Both the position numbers and the translations under genes were made by a program. The notes under the pieces were generated by a model. It was not told where the DNA came from. It was given only the letters and a program-made list of their open reading frames with translations, and searched no databases. Below, one piece after another: positions 16,852 through 26,694 of a stretch of 40,071 nucleotides of DNA. The stretch is from Hyella patelloides LEGE 07179 (GTDB lineage: Bacteria > Cyanobacteriota > Cyanobacteriia > Cyanobacteriales > Xenococcaceae), in the NCBI RefSeq assembly GCF_900659865.1, contig NZ_LR213794.1:1-40071 (forward strand), given 5' to 3'. Each line of letters opens with the position of its first letter. The stretch's first letter is position 1.

Positions 16852-18168
16852 ATGTCTAATCTAGGAAGACGTAAGTTTTTATTGTATGGTTCTGCTGGTT
16901 TGGCTACCAGTATGTTGTTAAAATCTTGTGCCAGTAATGACACGGCATCAACGACTGATTCTGAAACAGATGATGCAACTCCCGTTGCTGATACAGGAGG
17001 CGACGGTATTAAAGTGGGAATTCTTCATTCCCTAAGCGGTACTATGGCAATTAGTGAAACCACTGTAGTTGATGCAGAGATGCTTGCTATTGATGAAATT
17101 AATGCAGTAGGTGGTGTTTTAGGAAAGCAGATTATTCCTGTCAAAGAAGATGGTGCTTCTGATTGGCCTACTTTTGCCGAGAAAGCCACTAAATTAATCG
17201 ATCAAGACAAAGTAGTAACTATCTTCGGTTGTTGGACTTCTGCTAGTCGTAAAGCAGTCTTACCAGTTTTTGAATCCAAACAGCATATGCTTTGGTATCC
17301 CGTTCAGTACGAAGGACAAGAATGCTCTAACAATGTTTTTTACACTGGTGCTACACCTAACCAACAAATTGAACCTGCGGTAGATTGGTTACTGGAAAAT
17401 AAAGGTAAAGACTTTTTCTTAGTTGGTTCAGACTATGTATTTCCTCGTACTGCTAATAATATTATTAAAGAACAACTGAAAGCTAAAGGTGGCAATACTG
17501 TGGGAGAAGACTATCTTCCTTTAGGAGATACAGAAGTAACCGCCATTATCACTAAAATTAGAGCTGCTTTACCTGATGGTGGTGTCATCTTTAATAGCCT
17601 TAACGGAGATAGCAACGTATCTTTCTTCAAACAAATGCAAGGTGCAGGATTAGACCCTGATAAATACCCTGTAATGTCCGTTAGTATTGCAGAAGAAGAA
17701 GTACGCACCATTGGTCAAGAGTATCTTCAAGGTCATTATGCAGCCTGGAACTATTTCCAAACTGTGGAAAGTCCTCAAAACGACCAATTTGTTGCAGCTT
17801 TTAAAGCTAAATATGGGGAAGATCGCGTAACTAACGACCCTATGGAAGCTGCTTACATCATGGTTTATCTCTGGAAACAGGCGGTAGAAGCAGCAGGAAC
17901 TACCGATATCGAAGCAGTACGTAAAGCTGCTGTAGGACAAGAATTTGATGCCCCAGAGGGTAAAGTTAAAATGTTCCCCAACCACCATATCTCGAAAACA
18001 GTCAGAATTGGTCAAGTAAGAGATGATGGTCTATTTGATATCGTATCCTCCACAGATGGGCCAGTGGCTCCTCTACCTTGGAATCAATACGTACCAGATA
18101 CTAAAGGCTACGCTTGCGATTGGACTGACCCCGCTAAAGGCGGTAAGTATAAAGTTGAAGCAACCTAA
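16852..18168 (+). CDS. urtA: Urea ABC transporter substrate-binding protein
   Basis: The periplasmic urea-binding subunit of the high-affinity UrtABCDE transporter. The 438-residue precursor starts [17 protein letters not shown], a twin-arginine-like signal with a lipobox LLKSC (C26), so it is probably a lipoprotein. The mature part is a branched-chain-amino-acid-type periplasmic binding fold: [73 protein letters not shown] and [12 protein letters not shown] are UrtA-specific blocks. An NtcA box lies about 120 bp upstream. A GC-rich hairpin follows the stop codon, as is common after binding-protein genes that need more product than the permeases. urtB is next. Confidence 0.95.
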   Translation: MSNLGRRKFLLYGSAGLATSMLLKSCASNDTASTTDSETDDATPVADTGGDGIKVGILHSLSGTMAISETTVVDAEMLAIDEINAVGGVLGKQIIPVKEDGASDWPTFAEKATKLIDQDKVVTIFGCWTSASRKAVLPVFESKQHMLWYPVQYEGQECSNNVFYTGATPNQQIEPAVDWLLENKGKDFFLVGSDYVFPRTANNIIKEQLKAKGGNTVGEDYLPLGDTEVTAIITKIRAALPDGGVIFNSLNGDSNVSFFKQMQGAGLDPDKYPVMSVSIAEEEVRTIGQEYLQGHYAAWNYFQTVESPQNDQFVAAFKAKYGEDRVTNDPMEAAYIMVYLWKQAVEAAGTTDIEAVRKAAVGQEFDAPEGKVKMFPNHHISKTVRIGQVRDDGLFDIVSSTDGPVAPLPWNQYVPDTKGYACDWTDPAKGGKYKVEAT

Positions 18169-18190
18169 ATTAGTAGAAAATTGATTTATG

Positions 18191-18210
18191 GGGTGGGTAG
18201 AGTCCCGCCC
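18191..18210 (+). terminator. Stem-loop between urtA and urtB
   Basis: GGGTGGG (18191-18197) pairs with CCCGCCC (18204-18210) through one G-U pair and a six-base loop. No T run follows, so it is more likely a 3' stabiliser or partial attenuator that lowers urtB relative to urtA than a full stop. Confidence 0.5.
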
Positions 18211-18266
18211 TAATAGACATATGTATTATTAAATTTTTGATCTAATTAATTGAATTAACTGTAATT

Positions 18267-19427
18267 GTGTCAGTACTAATAGAAGGATTATTTAACGGGA
18301 TCAGTATCGGTTCGGTATTGTTGATTGCTGCTTTGGGTTTGGCAATTGTTTTTGGCTTGATGGGAGTAATTAACCTCGCTCACGGAGAGCTAATGATGTT
18401 AGGGGCATATACTACTTTTGTAGTACAAGATGTATTTAAGCCTTTAGGAGAACCCTGGTTTAGTTTTTATATTATTGTTGCTATACCCGTTGCTTTTATC
18501 ATAACAGCGATCGCTGGCTTAATTCTCGAAAAAGGAGTAATTAGATTTCTCTATGGAAGACCTTTAGAAACCTTACTAGCTACTTGGGGTGTTAGTCTCA
18601 TTTTGCGTCAGTTTGTTCGTAGTGTTGACTGGCTATTAGTAATTGGGATTGCAGTCTTTTGTTTGTTCTTTTTTGGTGGAATGACCATCTTAAAACGTCG
18701 TCCTGATTGGGGAAGAATTCGGAATTTGGTCATTGCTGTTTTATTACCTATTTCTTTGGGACTCGCTGTCATTACAGGTTTTTTTCTCAATAAAATACCT
18801 GTTTTAACAAAAGCTTGGTTTAGTGCCAGAAATGTCGATGTAACTGCTCCTGCTTGGCTCAGGGGAGGATTGAAAATTTTCGGTTTCCAAATGCCTTATG
18901 CTCGTCTATTTATTATTGTTTTAACTATCGTTTGTTTACTCGGAGTTTACTGGTTTTTAAATCGTTCTACCTGGGGTTTAAAGATTCGTGCGGTGACTCA
19001 AAATCGCGAAATGAGTTCTTGTTTGGGTATCCCGACAGCTACAGTAGACGCTTTGACTTTTGCCCTTGGCTCAGGATTAGCAGGGGTAGCAGGATGTGCT
19101 GTTAGTTTGCTTGGCTCTGTGGGACCCAATACAGGACAAAGTTATATTGTTGATACCTTTATGGTAGTAGTTGTTGGTGGTGTCGGAAATCTCTTAGGAA
19201 CAATTGTTGCTGCTTTAGGCATTGGTATTCTCAATTACTTAATTGGCTCAGGAACTTTGGCATTAATGTTTAGTTCCACAGAAAGTTTAAAACCTTTAGT
19301 TGATGTCTTGCTCTTTTTTGCTACTAGCAGCATGGCAAAAGTAATGGTCTTTGTTTTAATCATTAGCTTCTTGCAAATCAAACCTGCGGGGCTATTTCCC
19401 CAAAAAGGTAGAACAGCAGAACTGTAA
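18267..19427 (+). CDS. urtB: Urea ABC transporter permease UrtB
   Basis: An inner-membrane permease of the LivH type, 386 residues with about eight or nine hydrophobic segments. Family blocks: GLAIVFGLMGVINLAHGELMMLGAYTTF, FLYGRPLETLLATWGVSLILRQ, VDVTAPAWL, STWGLKIRAVTQNREMSSCLGI, LGSGLAGVAGC, YIVDTFMVVVVGGVGNLLGT, and the ending LQIKPAGLFPQKGR. The start is GTG at 18267 (MSVLIEGLFNGISIGS). The about 60-residue insertion near residues 115-175 lies in the usual position for UrtB. The other permease (urtC) and the ATPases (urtD, urtE) do not follow. They must be elsewhere, as in some unicellular cyanobacteria, or the system is incomplete. Confidence 0.94.
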   Translation: MSVLIEGLFNGISIGSVLLIAALGLAIVFGLMGVINLAHGELMMLGAYTTFVVQDVFKPLGEPWFSFYIIVAIPVAFIITAIAGLILEKGVIRFLYGRPLETLLATWGVSLILRQFVRSVDWLLVIGIAVFCLFFFGGMTILKRRPDWGRIRNLVIAVLLPISLGLAVITGFFLNKIPVLTKAWFSARNVDVTAPAWLRGGLKIFGFQMPYARLFIIVLTIVCLLGVYWFLNRSTWGLKIRAVTQNREMSSCLGIPTATVDALTFALGSGLAGVAGCAVSLLGSVGPNTGQSYIVDTFMVVVVGGVGNLLGTIVAALGIGILNYLIGSGTLALMFSSTESLKPLVDVLLFFATSSMAKVMVFVLIISFLQIKPAGLFPQKGRTAEL

Positions 19428-19469
19428 ATTAGCTATATTGTTGAGGATTTACTGTTTTGTGGTTGTTTG

Positions 19470-19523
19470 ACCAACGGTCAGAGCAGGCTTCGTCGTTAGA
19501 AGGCGGAGTAATCTCTGACTGGT
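19470..19523. repeat. Inverted repeat after urtB
   Basis: GGTCAGAG (19476-19483) pairs with CTCTGACT (19513-19520), with flanking ACC/GGT extending it and a small CTTC/GAAG stem inside. There is no T run. It may end or stabilise the urtAB message, or be an intergenic palindromic repeat. Confidence 0.45.
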
Positions 19524-19628
19524 AAAACTCACATTAAAAGTATAATCTTAAACAACAAACAATTGTTATTGGACTTTAAACAAAACTAATCTGAAAATTT
19601 AAAACACACAAATATTATTTTTTTATTT

Positions 19629-20522
19629 ATGTCTCAATTCAAGTCATGTTTCATTACTCCCAGTTACAAACCAGATTTTGACAGATGTCGTCTTTTAGCA
19701 AAAAGTATCGATAATTTTGCCGTTTCTGATATTCATCACTATATAGTTGTCGATCGCAAAGATGCAAAATTATTTCAGCAGTTAGCAAGTTCCAATAGAA
19801 CAATCATTACTGTTGAGTCTATTTTACCTTGGTGGATTCAAAAAATTCCTGTGATTCCGAATGGTTGGTTTAGCTGGAAAACTTTACCTCTTCGTAATTG
19901 GGTAGTTCAACAAGTAGTTAAATTAGAAATTGTTAATCATATCTCAGAAGATGTTCTGATTTTTGTGGATTCTGATGTTACTTTTGTCCGAGCTTTCGAT
20001 CTTGAACAGTTTTTCCGAAACGGAAAAGTGAGACTATTTAGGGAAAGTATTTTTCCTTCCTCTCTGTTTAATCTAGACACTCAACTTCAATGGCGCGATA
20101 GTGCAGGAGCTTTACTCGGTTTGTCTTCATTCCAAGAAGTTAATCAAGAAAATCCTTTCATTGGTTATGTAGGCAACTTGATTACTTGGAAAAGAGATAA
20201 CGTGCTGCAACTGCATCAACACATTGAAAAAGTGACACAAAAATCTTGGATAAAAGCGATCGCAGAATGTTGGAATCTTTCAGAATATATGCTGTATGGG
20301 ATTTTTGTCGATCGTGTACTCAAAGAAAATTCTGGTCATTATTGGGACTCTCAAAAGCCATCTCACGATTATTGGGGAACAACACCATTAGAAAAAGAGC
20401 AATTGCAACAGTTTTTTCAAGAGATTCCTCCTGAATGTTGTGCTGTCATGATTTCTAGTAAATCAAAGACTCCTGTGGTACAGTATGAACCTTTGATCCA
20501 ACAGATGGACATTGTCAGTTAA
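19629..20522 (+). CDS. DUF6492-like putative glycosyltransferase
   Basis: A 297-residue cytoplasmic protein. It opens FKSCFITPSYKPDFDRCRLLAKSID, a nucleotide-sugar-binding start similar to GT-A enzymes, then HHYIVVDRKDAKLF. It carries a DxD-like site in DVLIFVDSDVTFVRAFD. The blocks WWIQKIPVIPNGWFSWKTLPLRNWVVQQVVKL and the C-terminal EYMLYGIFVDRVL resemble the DUF6492 group, which is found next to polysaccharide genes. I infer that it transfers a sugar in surface-glycan synthesis. Donor and acceptor are unknown. Its neighbour is a sulfotransferase on the opposite strand, fitting a sulfated-glycan locus. Confidence 0.65.
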   Translation: MSQFKSCFITPSYKPDFDRCRLLAKSIDNFAVSDIHHYIVVDRKDAKLFQQLASSNRTIITVESILPWWIQKIPVIPNGWFSWKTLPLRNWVVQQVVKLEIVNHISEDVLIFVDSDVTFVRAFDLEQFFRNGKVRLFRESIFPSSLFNLDTQLQWRDSAGALLGLSSFQEVNQENPFIGYVGNLITWKRDNVLQLHQHIEKVTQKSWIKAIAECWNLSEYMLYGIFVDRVLKENSGHYWDSQKPSHDYWGTTPLEKEQLQQFFQEIPPECCAVMISSKSKTPVVQYEPLIQQMDIVS

Positions 20523-20910
20523 CTGATAAAAGGTATTATCTAGTTAAGTTGATTAAAATTAGATTATTGAGAATAGACTAAAAATTACTGTTCTAAAAAC
20601 CTTAATTTATTGTTACTAATGTCAGGAAATAATTACTTTATTTTTAAGAAAATACTGGTTTATTAGTTGACTTGACAATATCTCGAAATGTCCATTTCAT
20701 TATTATCAATAAAGGCTTTAAAGCAATATAGAGATCGCTTTAAAAAAACATCCCAGGGTTAAGTTTTCACCATCAAAAGCAATTGTTAGCTCTTTTTTAC
20801 TTCACAGATTATATCCACGCAGTATCAGTTAAACAGTTAACTAAAGTATCTGGTATGTGTCAAAATTTAGCATAGGAAATTTATTGATATTTTAATTACT
20901 TTCACTCTAA
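20523..20910. other. Intergenic region between two convergent genes, nothing recognised
   Basis: 388 AT-rich bases between the ends of the glycosyltransferase-like and sulfotransferase genes. I see no open frame, no hairpin with a T run, and no repeat shared with the rest of the window. Confidence 0.5.
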
Positions 20911-21915
20911 TTAGAGACTTCCTTTAAGTAAACGGTTTACTCGAACTGCTTTCCAAAGATTAGTAAGTGTATAACACACACTATTTAGATAAATACGTCT
21001 TCCTATAGCGGGAGAAGTAGAAACTTTTGAATGTCCCATTTCTGCCATCGTTTCACCACAAATATATTCAATATCCTCGATTTGCTGTTGATTTAAAAAA
21101 TCTCTAAAGTTACCAATACTTTGTGTATTAACTTGATTTTTTGTCCCTCTAAATTGTTCTCCCTTATCACTTAATTTAGGGTCTCTTGCTTCCTGATAAA
21201 AGTTAAGCATTTCAGAAATATAATCCGTTTTTTCGTGAAGAAAATCACAGATTTGTTCTAAATTTTCCTTTGGATTAGAAACTAAATCCTGATATCTTAA
21301 TTTTAAGTAACGCTCATTACCTAAAATTTTTTCTTGCACCGTCATGGTCTTGTATACATATTGCCACTGCCATGCCACAATAATATGAGCAGGGAAAAAT
21401 TGCCTGAGTGGAATATTTTCAGGTAAAGATTTTTCCATTGAAGTAATAACGTCTCGTGGATCGCGAACGATATTAACAAATTGTGCTTTGGGATACCATT
21501 TTTGTAGATGATAAACAAATTGCCAATGTTGAGGCTTCTTATCTCCCCAACGAGCATTTTCTTTGCCTGTAGAAATAGCGCAGGCTTTATATAAACAGGC
21601 TAATAAAACTCTATTATCTCCTGGTAGATTTTCTCTTAAAAGCTTCTCAAAATGTTCTTTATTTAAGATTGAACTATAATAGTCGGGTATAGTTTGTAGA
21701 ATATAATCAATATCTTTAATTTGATGAATTCGGTTACGATATTGTTTAGGAATTTGTTGAAAATACTCCGATTCTTTGGGAATAAAAAGCTCGGGATGTT
21801 TATTAAGCATTAAACGCAGCATTGTTGTCCCAGACCTGCTATATCCTATTATAAATACAGGATCTAAGCGAACTTTTTCAGTTGTTTCAATAATCTCTTG
21901 TTGATTTCGTATCAT
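20911..21915 (-). CDS. PAPS-dependent sulfotransferase family protein
   Basis: A 334-residue sulfotransferase. The 5'-phosphosulfate loop is VFIIGYSRSGTTMLRLML (residues 20-37, GYSRSGTT), followed by HPELFIPKESEYF. WGDKKPQHW (123-131) and the 3'-phosphate motif NIVRDPRDVITSM (148-160, R151 and S159) are intact. The rest is helical with YQEARDPKLSDKGEQFRG, common in bacterial sulfotransferases of polysaccharides. It would transfer sulfate from PAPS to a hydroxyl group. The acceptor is unknown; a surface polysaccharide is suggested by the glycosyltransferase next to it. No signal peptide or TM segment. The leader (21916-22361) shows no clear promoter. Confidence 0.88.
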   Translation of the reverse strand: MIRNQQEIIETTEKVRLDPVFIIGYSRSGTTMLRLMLNKHPELFIPKESEYFQQIPKQYRNRIHQIKDIDYILQTIPDYYSSILNKEHFEKLLRENLPGDNRVLLACLYKACAISTGKENARWGDKKPQHWQFVYHLQKWYPKAQFVNIVRDPRDVITSMEKSLPENIPLRQFFPAHIIVAWQWQYVYKTMTVQEKILGNERYLKLRYQDLVSNPKENLEQICDFLHEKTDYISEMLNFYQEARDPKLSDKGEQFRGTKNQVNTQSIGNFRDFLNQQQIEDIEYICGETMAEMGHSKVSTSPAIGRRIYLNSVCYTLTNLWKAVRVNRLLKGSL

Positions 21916-22361
21916 AACTTCTCAAATTCCATATTAGTTTATCATAGATTATATTCTATAATTAAGTAAGGTAATAATTGGATAAGCAATTAAGGCAAAT
22001 TAAAAACCAAACTCTAATTGTAGTGGGTTGTCAATCAAAAAAGGTGTTGTCAAGTTAACTGGTTCTATTGCTAGGATAAACGTATCTAAATTTGAGGAGA
22101 GTCAGAAATGATAAGCTGAGTAAAAGAAATAAAATAAACCTAACCAGCAAGAATAAAACTTATACCAAAAAACCTTTCATCGATCGCTTATCGGTTCTTT
22201 CTTGGGAACTTTACTTGTATATAAATCGAATTTGATATTTTAAGCCGAGCGACACTAACAGATAAAGATCGCAGATAATCAACTAAAACCAGTTATACTG
22301 CTGAGAAATTTCCTTATTTTCACGTAAAATACTATTGCTCACTTTTTAGGAATAATCAAGA
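21916..22361. other. Divergent intergenic region, nothing specific recognised
   Basis: 446 bp between the starts of the sulfotransferase gene and the six-cysteine protein gene. It is AT-rich and contains a HIP1-like CGATCGC near 22183. No hairpin, binding site or small gene could be supported. Confidence 0.45.
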
Positions 22362-22673
22362 ATGCGTGTTTTATCCTTGGCAATAGTTTCTTTAACTATA
22401 GGTTCTTTAGGAATAGTAAACTCTCCCCACAGTTTGAGTGCAGAAAGTATTGCTCAACTAGACAATTTAGAAAATATTGGTGAAGTTACTACTAGCGTTT
22501 TAGATCGCTTGGGTTATGAGTGTGACACAGTAGCAGATGTCGGTCTTGTTTGCAAAAAATGTAGTTCAGAAAATATGTTAACTGAAAAATGTACTGCTTA
22601 TATTTGTGATGCTGCTACAAAAAAATGTCGTAAGAAAAATGCCACCTTACCCCAACTACCTGATTCCAATTAA
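22362..22673 (+). CDS. Small secreted six-cysteine protein
   Basis: A 103-residue protein of no family I recognise. Residues 1-29 form a signal peptide (VLSLAIVSLTIGSLGIVNS, cleavage near LSAES). The mature chain starts with a polar helix (IAQLDNLENIGEVTTSVLDRLGYE), then packs six cysteines into about 38 residues in the pattern C-x10-C-x2-C-x9-C-x5-C-x7-C, ending in KCRKKNATLPQLPDSN. Such spacing suits three disulfides in an extracellular or periplasmic domain. The next gene, 157 bp on, encodes a secreted lyase-like protein; whether they work together is unknown. ATG start; no obvious ribosome binding site. Confidence 0.65.
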   Translation: MRVLSLAIVSLTIGSLGIVNSPHSLSAESIAQLDNLENIGEVTTSVLDRLGYECDTVADVGLVCKKCSSENMLTEKCTAYICDAATKKCRKKNATLPQLPDSN

Positions 22674-22830
22674 TAATAAATGAAGATCTATTTACTTCTC
22701 GTAAGATAGACTACTCAGCTCAAGGCTAACGAATAATCAACATTAACAAAACCAATTCACATTGGGCATATTAGAATAGAATTGTTGGATTTATGTTAAT
22801 AGCGATCGCAAATAATAAAGATCTATAATA

Positions 22831-25092
22831 ATGTTTTTTAGTCTCAAAAATTGGTACAAAATTGTAATTTTTGTGCCTTTATTATTTCTCTTAGGAGGAG
22901 CAAAATCTTCTGTGGGGAGCAATTCAAGGAATCTCTTTTTAGAAGGAAATATCAGTCTAACTTTAGATAAAGGTATTTGGAAACTACGAAAAGAGCAGCC
23001 TGATTATCAAGAAATCACCCTCGATCTGATTTGTCATCAGGGTAAATGTGAATCTGAAATTTGGGGTTTTGCACCTGATTTTAATAAAGATGTCGATCAT
23101 CAGGGTACAGTTACTGTCACCAAAACAGATAATGCTTGGCAACTAGAGGTAGATTTACAAATACAATCCCATCCAGAGAATCCTGAGTTAATTCCTGCAA
23201 CTTATAGTATTGAAATTGCAACCTATAGAGATCGTTTCATTGGTAGCTATCAGGGGGAATACCAAGGGCGCACTTTAATTGGTAAGGTGACAGGTAATAA
23301 AAGTGATTTACAACTGCGTCCTTTACCAAAACATCAACCCATTAAGGCTAGAGAACATCCCCGCTTGATTTTTCGTGCTGCGGAACTTCCCACACTGAAA
23401 GAAAAAGCCCAAACTCGCCACGGAAAAAAAATTATTAACAATCTCAAGCAGACTTTACAAACCGAAGTCTATTACGATGGCTATGTGCCGACAGGGGGTT
23501 ATCATGCTGCGGGACATTGCTTTGTATCCTTGCTAGAAGACGATCCCCAAGCTGCGGAAACCGCTTGGCAAATGGTAGAAAAATCAATGGCTAATCCTGG
23601 TGAGAGATTCTTAGAACATTCTCCAATAGTGGCAGGAGTGGCTTTGGCTTACGATCTTTGCTACTACCAATGGGACGAGAAGCGACAGCAACAAGTAACT
23701 GAGTGGTTAGCTTTACAAACCTTTAAGCTGATTGAGGGTGATTCGCCCAAGAATGGGTGGAATAGTTTTGCTTGGAGTAATTGGAATGCCAGGGCGCGAG
23801 GTGCTGCGGGTTTAGCAGCTTTAGCTATTTTGGGTGAGCCAGCAGAGTATTATCCGCAAACTGAATTTTTTCAAGAACCAGAAAATGTGGAAAAATTACT
23901 TAAAATAGCTGAGCGTAACGTAACTCGTTATTTTGAGCGGGCAATTGGCGATCGCGGATTAGGCACAGAAGGAGATCACTACACCACAGAACCTTGGAGA
24001 TTAACTATCTTGCCTTTTTTACAAGCCTATCGCAACGTTAAAGGAATGGATATTGCACCGAGTAAAACTCAATGGTTTTTACCCCACTATATTACCCGCT
24101 CCGTACCCATAGATAATGAGTTAGCTATCCCTAGTTATGGTAGACATCGTTTAAGTCCTCCTCCTTCTTTGTATGGAATTGGATTGCCTCTGGTGTCAGA
24201 AAAGTTTTTACCAGGAGTATTGTGGTTTTTAGAGCGTTATGGACCAGAAACCGAAAATCGCTCTTTAGGAGTCAGTGAAGATTTACCCATTTCCGCAATT
24301 TATGGACTACAGGGATACCCTCAAAACCCTCAAATTAAGAATCCAGCAAAACTATGGGATAAAGTTTTAGTAGATCGACAAAAAGGTTTTTATAGCTTTC
24401 GTAATCAATGGCGGGATGAAACCGATATTGTTGCCAATATTTATGTCAAACAAGAACTTTTAAGAGCATCTTGGGCATTTCCCGATGCGGGAAGCTTTCG
24501 CATTGCAGGTTTGGGACATCAATGGGCGATCGCTGGCAAAAGCCAAGCCCGACCGAAACACGAAAATATTGTAGTTACCGCTCAATCCGATCATCAAGGA
24601 GCAAAGCCGATTTACTTTCAATCTAGTGAGGATGGTTCTGGTACTGTTACTCTAAAAAAAGAAAATTGGTTACGCTCTTTTGCTGTGGATTACAGCGAAG
24701 CCTCAGATACTCCAGGGCTATTTGCCCTAGTAGATCGTTTTGAAGTCTCAGAAAACGCTGATTTACAGCCTAAAATATGGAAAATGCACGTTACAGGAGA
24801 AGTAGCTATCAAAGATGATAGCTTTACTATTACATCCCCTTCAGGAGCAACCATGCAAGGGACATTTATCTCTCCTCAAGGAGTACAACTAACTTATGTA
24901 ACCAGTGCCGAAGGGAATAAAATTCAAGCTGAAGGGACTAATGATTTCTTTGTCGTGATGACCATACAGCAAGACTCTCCACCTCCAATAACCGTAGAAG
25001 GAAATGGCTTAAATGCTAAAGTCATCATCGGAAAACAAATTATTCGTTTCAATGGTAGTAATATAGTCTTGGAAAACTCGCGTATTCCTTAG
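22831..25092 (+). CDS. Secreted heparinase II/III- or alginate-lyase-like protein
   Basis: A 753-residue exported protein. Residues 1-30 are a signal peptide (IVIFVPLLFLLGGA). Residues about 35-165 look like a beta-rich domain. From REHPRLIFRAAELPTLKEKA (about 183-202) it has the opening typical of (alpha/alpha)-toroid polysaccharide lyases, then GGYHAAGHCF, SPIVAGVALAYDLCYYQW, WNSFAWSNWNARARGAAGLAAL and GDRGLGTEGDHYTTEPWRL. The C-terminal part carries the beta-sandwich sign FPDAGSFRIAGLGHQWAI. I infer a lyase of a uronic-acid polysaccharide, or a domain relative without activity. Catalytic residues cannot be assigned with confidence. Sulfotransferase and glycosyltransferase genes lie upstream, so a role in remodelling the cell's own sheath is plausible. 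Confidence 0.7.
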   Translation: MFFSLKNWYKIVIFVPLLFLLGGAKSSVGSNSRNLFLEGNISLTLDKGIWKLRKEQPDYQEITLDLICHQGKCESEIWGFAPDFNKDVDHQGTVTVTKTDNAWQLEVDLQIQSHPENPELIPATYSIEIATYRDRFIGSYQGEYQGRTLIGKVTGNKSDLQLRPLPKHQPIKAREHPRLIFRAAELPTLKEKAQTRHGKKIINNLKQTLQTEVYYDGYVPTGGYHAAGHCFVSLLEDDPQAAETAWQMVEKSMANPGERFLEHSPIVAGVALAYDLCYYQWDEKRQQQVTEWLALQTFKLIEGDSPKNGWNSFAWSNWNARARGAAGLAALAILGEPAEYYPQTEFFQEPENVEKLLKIAERNVTRYFERAIGDRGLGTEGDHYTTEPWRLTILPFLQAYRNVKGMDIAPSKTQWFLPHYITRSVPIDNELAIPSYGRHRLSPPPSLYGIGLPLVSEKFLPGVLWFLERYGPETENRSLGVSEDLPISAIYGLQGYPQNPQIKNPAKLWDKVLVDRQKGFYSFRNQWRDETDIVANIYVKQELLRASWAFPDAGSFRIAGLGHQWAIAGKSQARPKHENIVVTAQSDHQGAKPIYFQSSEDGSGTVTLKKENWLRSFAVDYSEASDTPGLFALVDRFEVSENADLQPKIWKMHVTGEVAIKDDSFTITSPSGATMQGTFISPQGVQLTYVTSAEGNKIQAEGTNDFFVVMTIQQDSPPPITVEGNGLNAKVIIGKQIIRFNGSNIVLENSRIP

Positions 25093-25568
25093 ATCGAGTC
25101 CCCGAATGGGGTTTCTCGTCAACAGGGGAGTGAAATAGCACGCTGACTTCGCTCTCGGTTTCGCGACTCGTAAAGACAAGTCCGCGTTCTGAAGGGGTTT
25201 CCCAAAAATTTGTGAGCTTGGGCTACGCTACTTTGTAAGGAGTTTGTAGAACCACGCTTTTGAAGGACTTGGAGCAAAACTGCTTTTTGACAAGTTAGTA
25301 TCAAGAAGCCTTCTCAAGTCCGTGAAGGCGCGAAGTTTCCAAGGGAAGTTTAAGTCTGACGCTTGCTAGATGCGCCTTCGGTTGCCCCCAAATGCGATGG
25401 GGATAAACACCCAATATGACGGGTGTAAGCACGAAGATGTGACGGGTATAAACGGATTACAAATTCCGCTTCTTTGGCATCTCTTACGGCGACACAGGGT
25501 CTTCCCTCATTTCCTCCCGTCAAAAATCAAAAAATTTTAATATAAGCAAAATAGAATAATATAAACTT
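25093..25568. repeat. Repeat-rich intergenic region
   Basis: It starts with a terminator-like hairpin, CGAG-CCCC-GAAT-GGGG-CTCG (25095-25118), just after the lyase gene. A dense patchwork of short direct and inverted words follows. The block at 25390-25460 (ATGCGATGGGGATAAAC, GACGGGTGTAAGC, ACGAAGATGTGACGGG) shares modules with the dispersed repeat at 26811, 33790 and 38517. The minus-strand frame at 25119-25304 is a by-product of this sequence. Confidence 0.55.
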
Positions 25569-25775
25569 GTGTCTTGGATTACATTAAAGACAACTAAAGC
25601 TCGCTGGGAGGCGGAACTTATGCAGCAAATCTTAGCATCTCATAGTATTCCCAGCCGTGTAATTGATATCGGGATGGGAATTTACTTCGGACAGGGTAGT
25701 CAGTGTGCTTTACAAGTACGAGGTCAAGATCGTTGGACAGCCCTTTTGTTATTAAGTCCTCCAGAAGATAATTAA
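25569..25775 (+). CDS. Small DUF2007-like protein upstream of accD
   Basis: A 68-residue soluble protein starting at GTG 25569. The pattern is WITLKTTKARWEAELMQQILASHSIPSRVID, then GIYFGQGSQCALQVRGQDRWTALLLL. It fits the short alpha/beta domain called DUF2007 (putative signal-transducing protein): a strand, a helix carrying ExELMxxxLxxxGIP, and two more strands. Function is unknown. It ends 53 bp before accD on the same strand, so the two may be co-transcribed. The start choice rests on the N-terminal strand being the family start. Confidence 0.65.
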   Translation: MSWITLKTTKARWEAELMQQILASHSIPSRVIDIGMGIYFGQGSQCALQVRGQDRWTALLLLSPPEDN

Positions 25776-25827
25776 ATAATTAATTCAACTTGATAAAAAA
25801 ACCATACACTTAAGTATCTCCCAAAAT

Positions 25828-26694
25828 ATGTCTTTATTTGATTGGTTTGCCAACCTCCGCAAAAATGAACCCCCTGTGCAAAAACGGCAAGAAAGAGAAA
25901 TTGCCGATGGACTCTGGACAAAATGCTCAGTATGTTCTGCTGTGGCATATACTAAAGACCTCAAAAACAATCAATTTGTTTGTTTAGAATGCGGACATCA
26001 TACCAGAGTAAACAGTGATGAAAGAATCGAGCAACTAGTTGATAAAGAGACTTGGCAACCAATAGGAGAAGACATTCGACCCACAGATCCTTTGGCTTTC
26101 AGCGATCGCAAATCTTATAGCGATCGTCTAAAAGATTACCAAGCAAAAACAGGCTTAACAGATGCTGTTAAAACAGGCACAGGTTTAATTGAAGGTTTAC
26201 CCATCGCTTTAGGTGTCATGGATTTCCGCTTTATGGGTGGTAGCATGGGTTCTGTAGTAGGAGAAAAGCTCTGTCGCTTAATTGAAACAGCTACAGATCA
26301 AAGCTTTCCTGTAGTAATTATTTGTGCTTCTGGTGGCGCAAGGATGCAAGAAGGAATGCTGAGTTTGATGCAGATGGCAAAAATTTCTGGCGCGCTGCAT
26401 CGTCATCAAGAACACAAGTTACTTTATATACCCGTACTAACTCATCCCACTACTGGAGGCGTAACAGCAAGCTTTGCCATGTTAGGAGATATTATTTTAG
26501 CCGAACCCAAAGCCACTATCGGTTTTGCTGGCAGAAGGGTTATCGAACAAACTTTAAGAGAGAAACTTCCTGAAGACTTTCAAACCTCAGAATATTTATT
26601 GCAACATGGCTTTGTAGACGAAATTATCCCCCGTACCCAACTGAAAAAAATCTTGGCACAATTAATTAGTTTGCATCAACCCATCAGTAAGTAG
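25828..26694 (+). CDS. accD: Acetyl-CoA carboxylase carboxyltransferase subunit beta
   Basis: Partner of AccA in the carboxyltransferase that makes malonyl-CoA. The 288-residue length is that of the short cyanobacterial form. The N-terminal zinc ribbon is intact: WTKCSVC ... FVCLECGHH (C-x2-C, C-x2-C). The crotonase-like core shows [76 protein letters not shown] and [26 protein letters not shown]. It opens [15 protein letters not shown], typical of cyanobacteria. The upstream neighbour is the small DUF2007-like gene. Downstream is a dispersed-repeat region. Confidence 0.97.
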   Translation: MSLFDWFANLRKNEPPVQKRQEREIADGLWTKCSVCSAVAYTKDLKNNQFVCLECGHHTRVNSDERIEQLVDKETWQPIGEDIRPTDPLAFSDRKSYSDRLKDYQAKTGLTDAVKTGTGLIEGLPIALGVMDFRFMGGSMGSVVGEKLCRLIETATDQSFPVVIICASGGARMQEGMLSLMQMAKISGALHRHQEHKLLYIPVLTHPTTGGVTASFAMLGDIILAEPKATIGFAGRRVIEQTLREKLPEDFQTSEYLLQHGFVDEIIPRTQLKKILAQLISLHQPISK

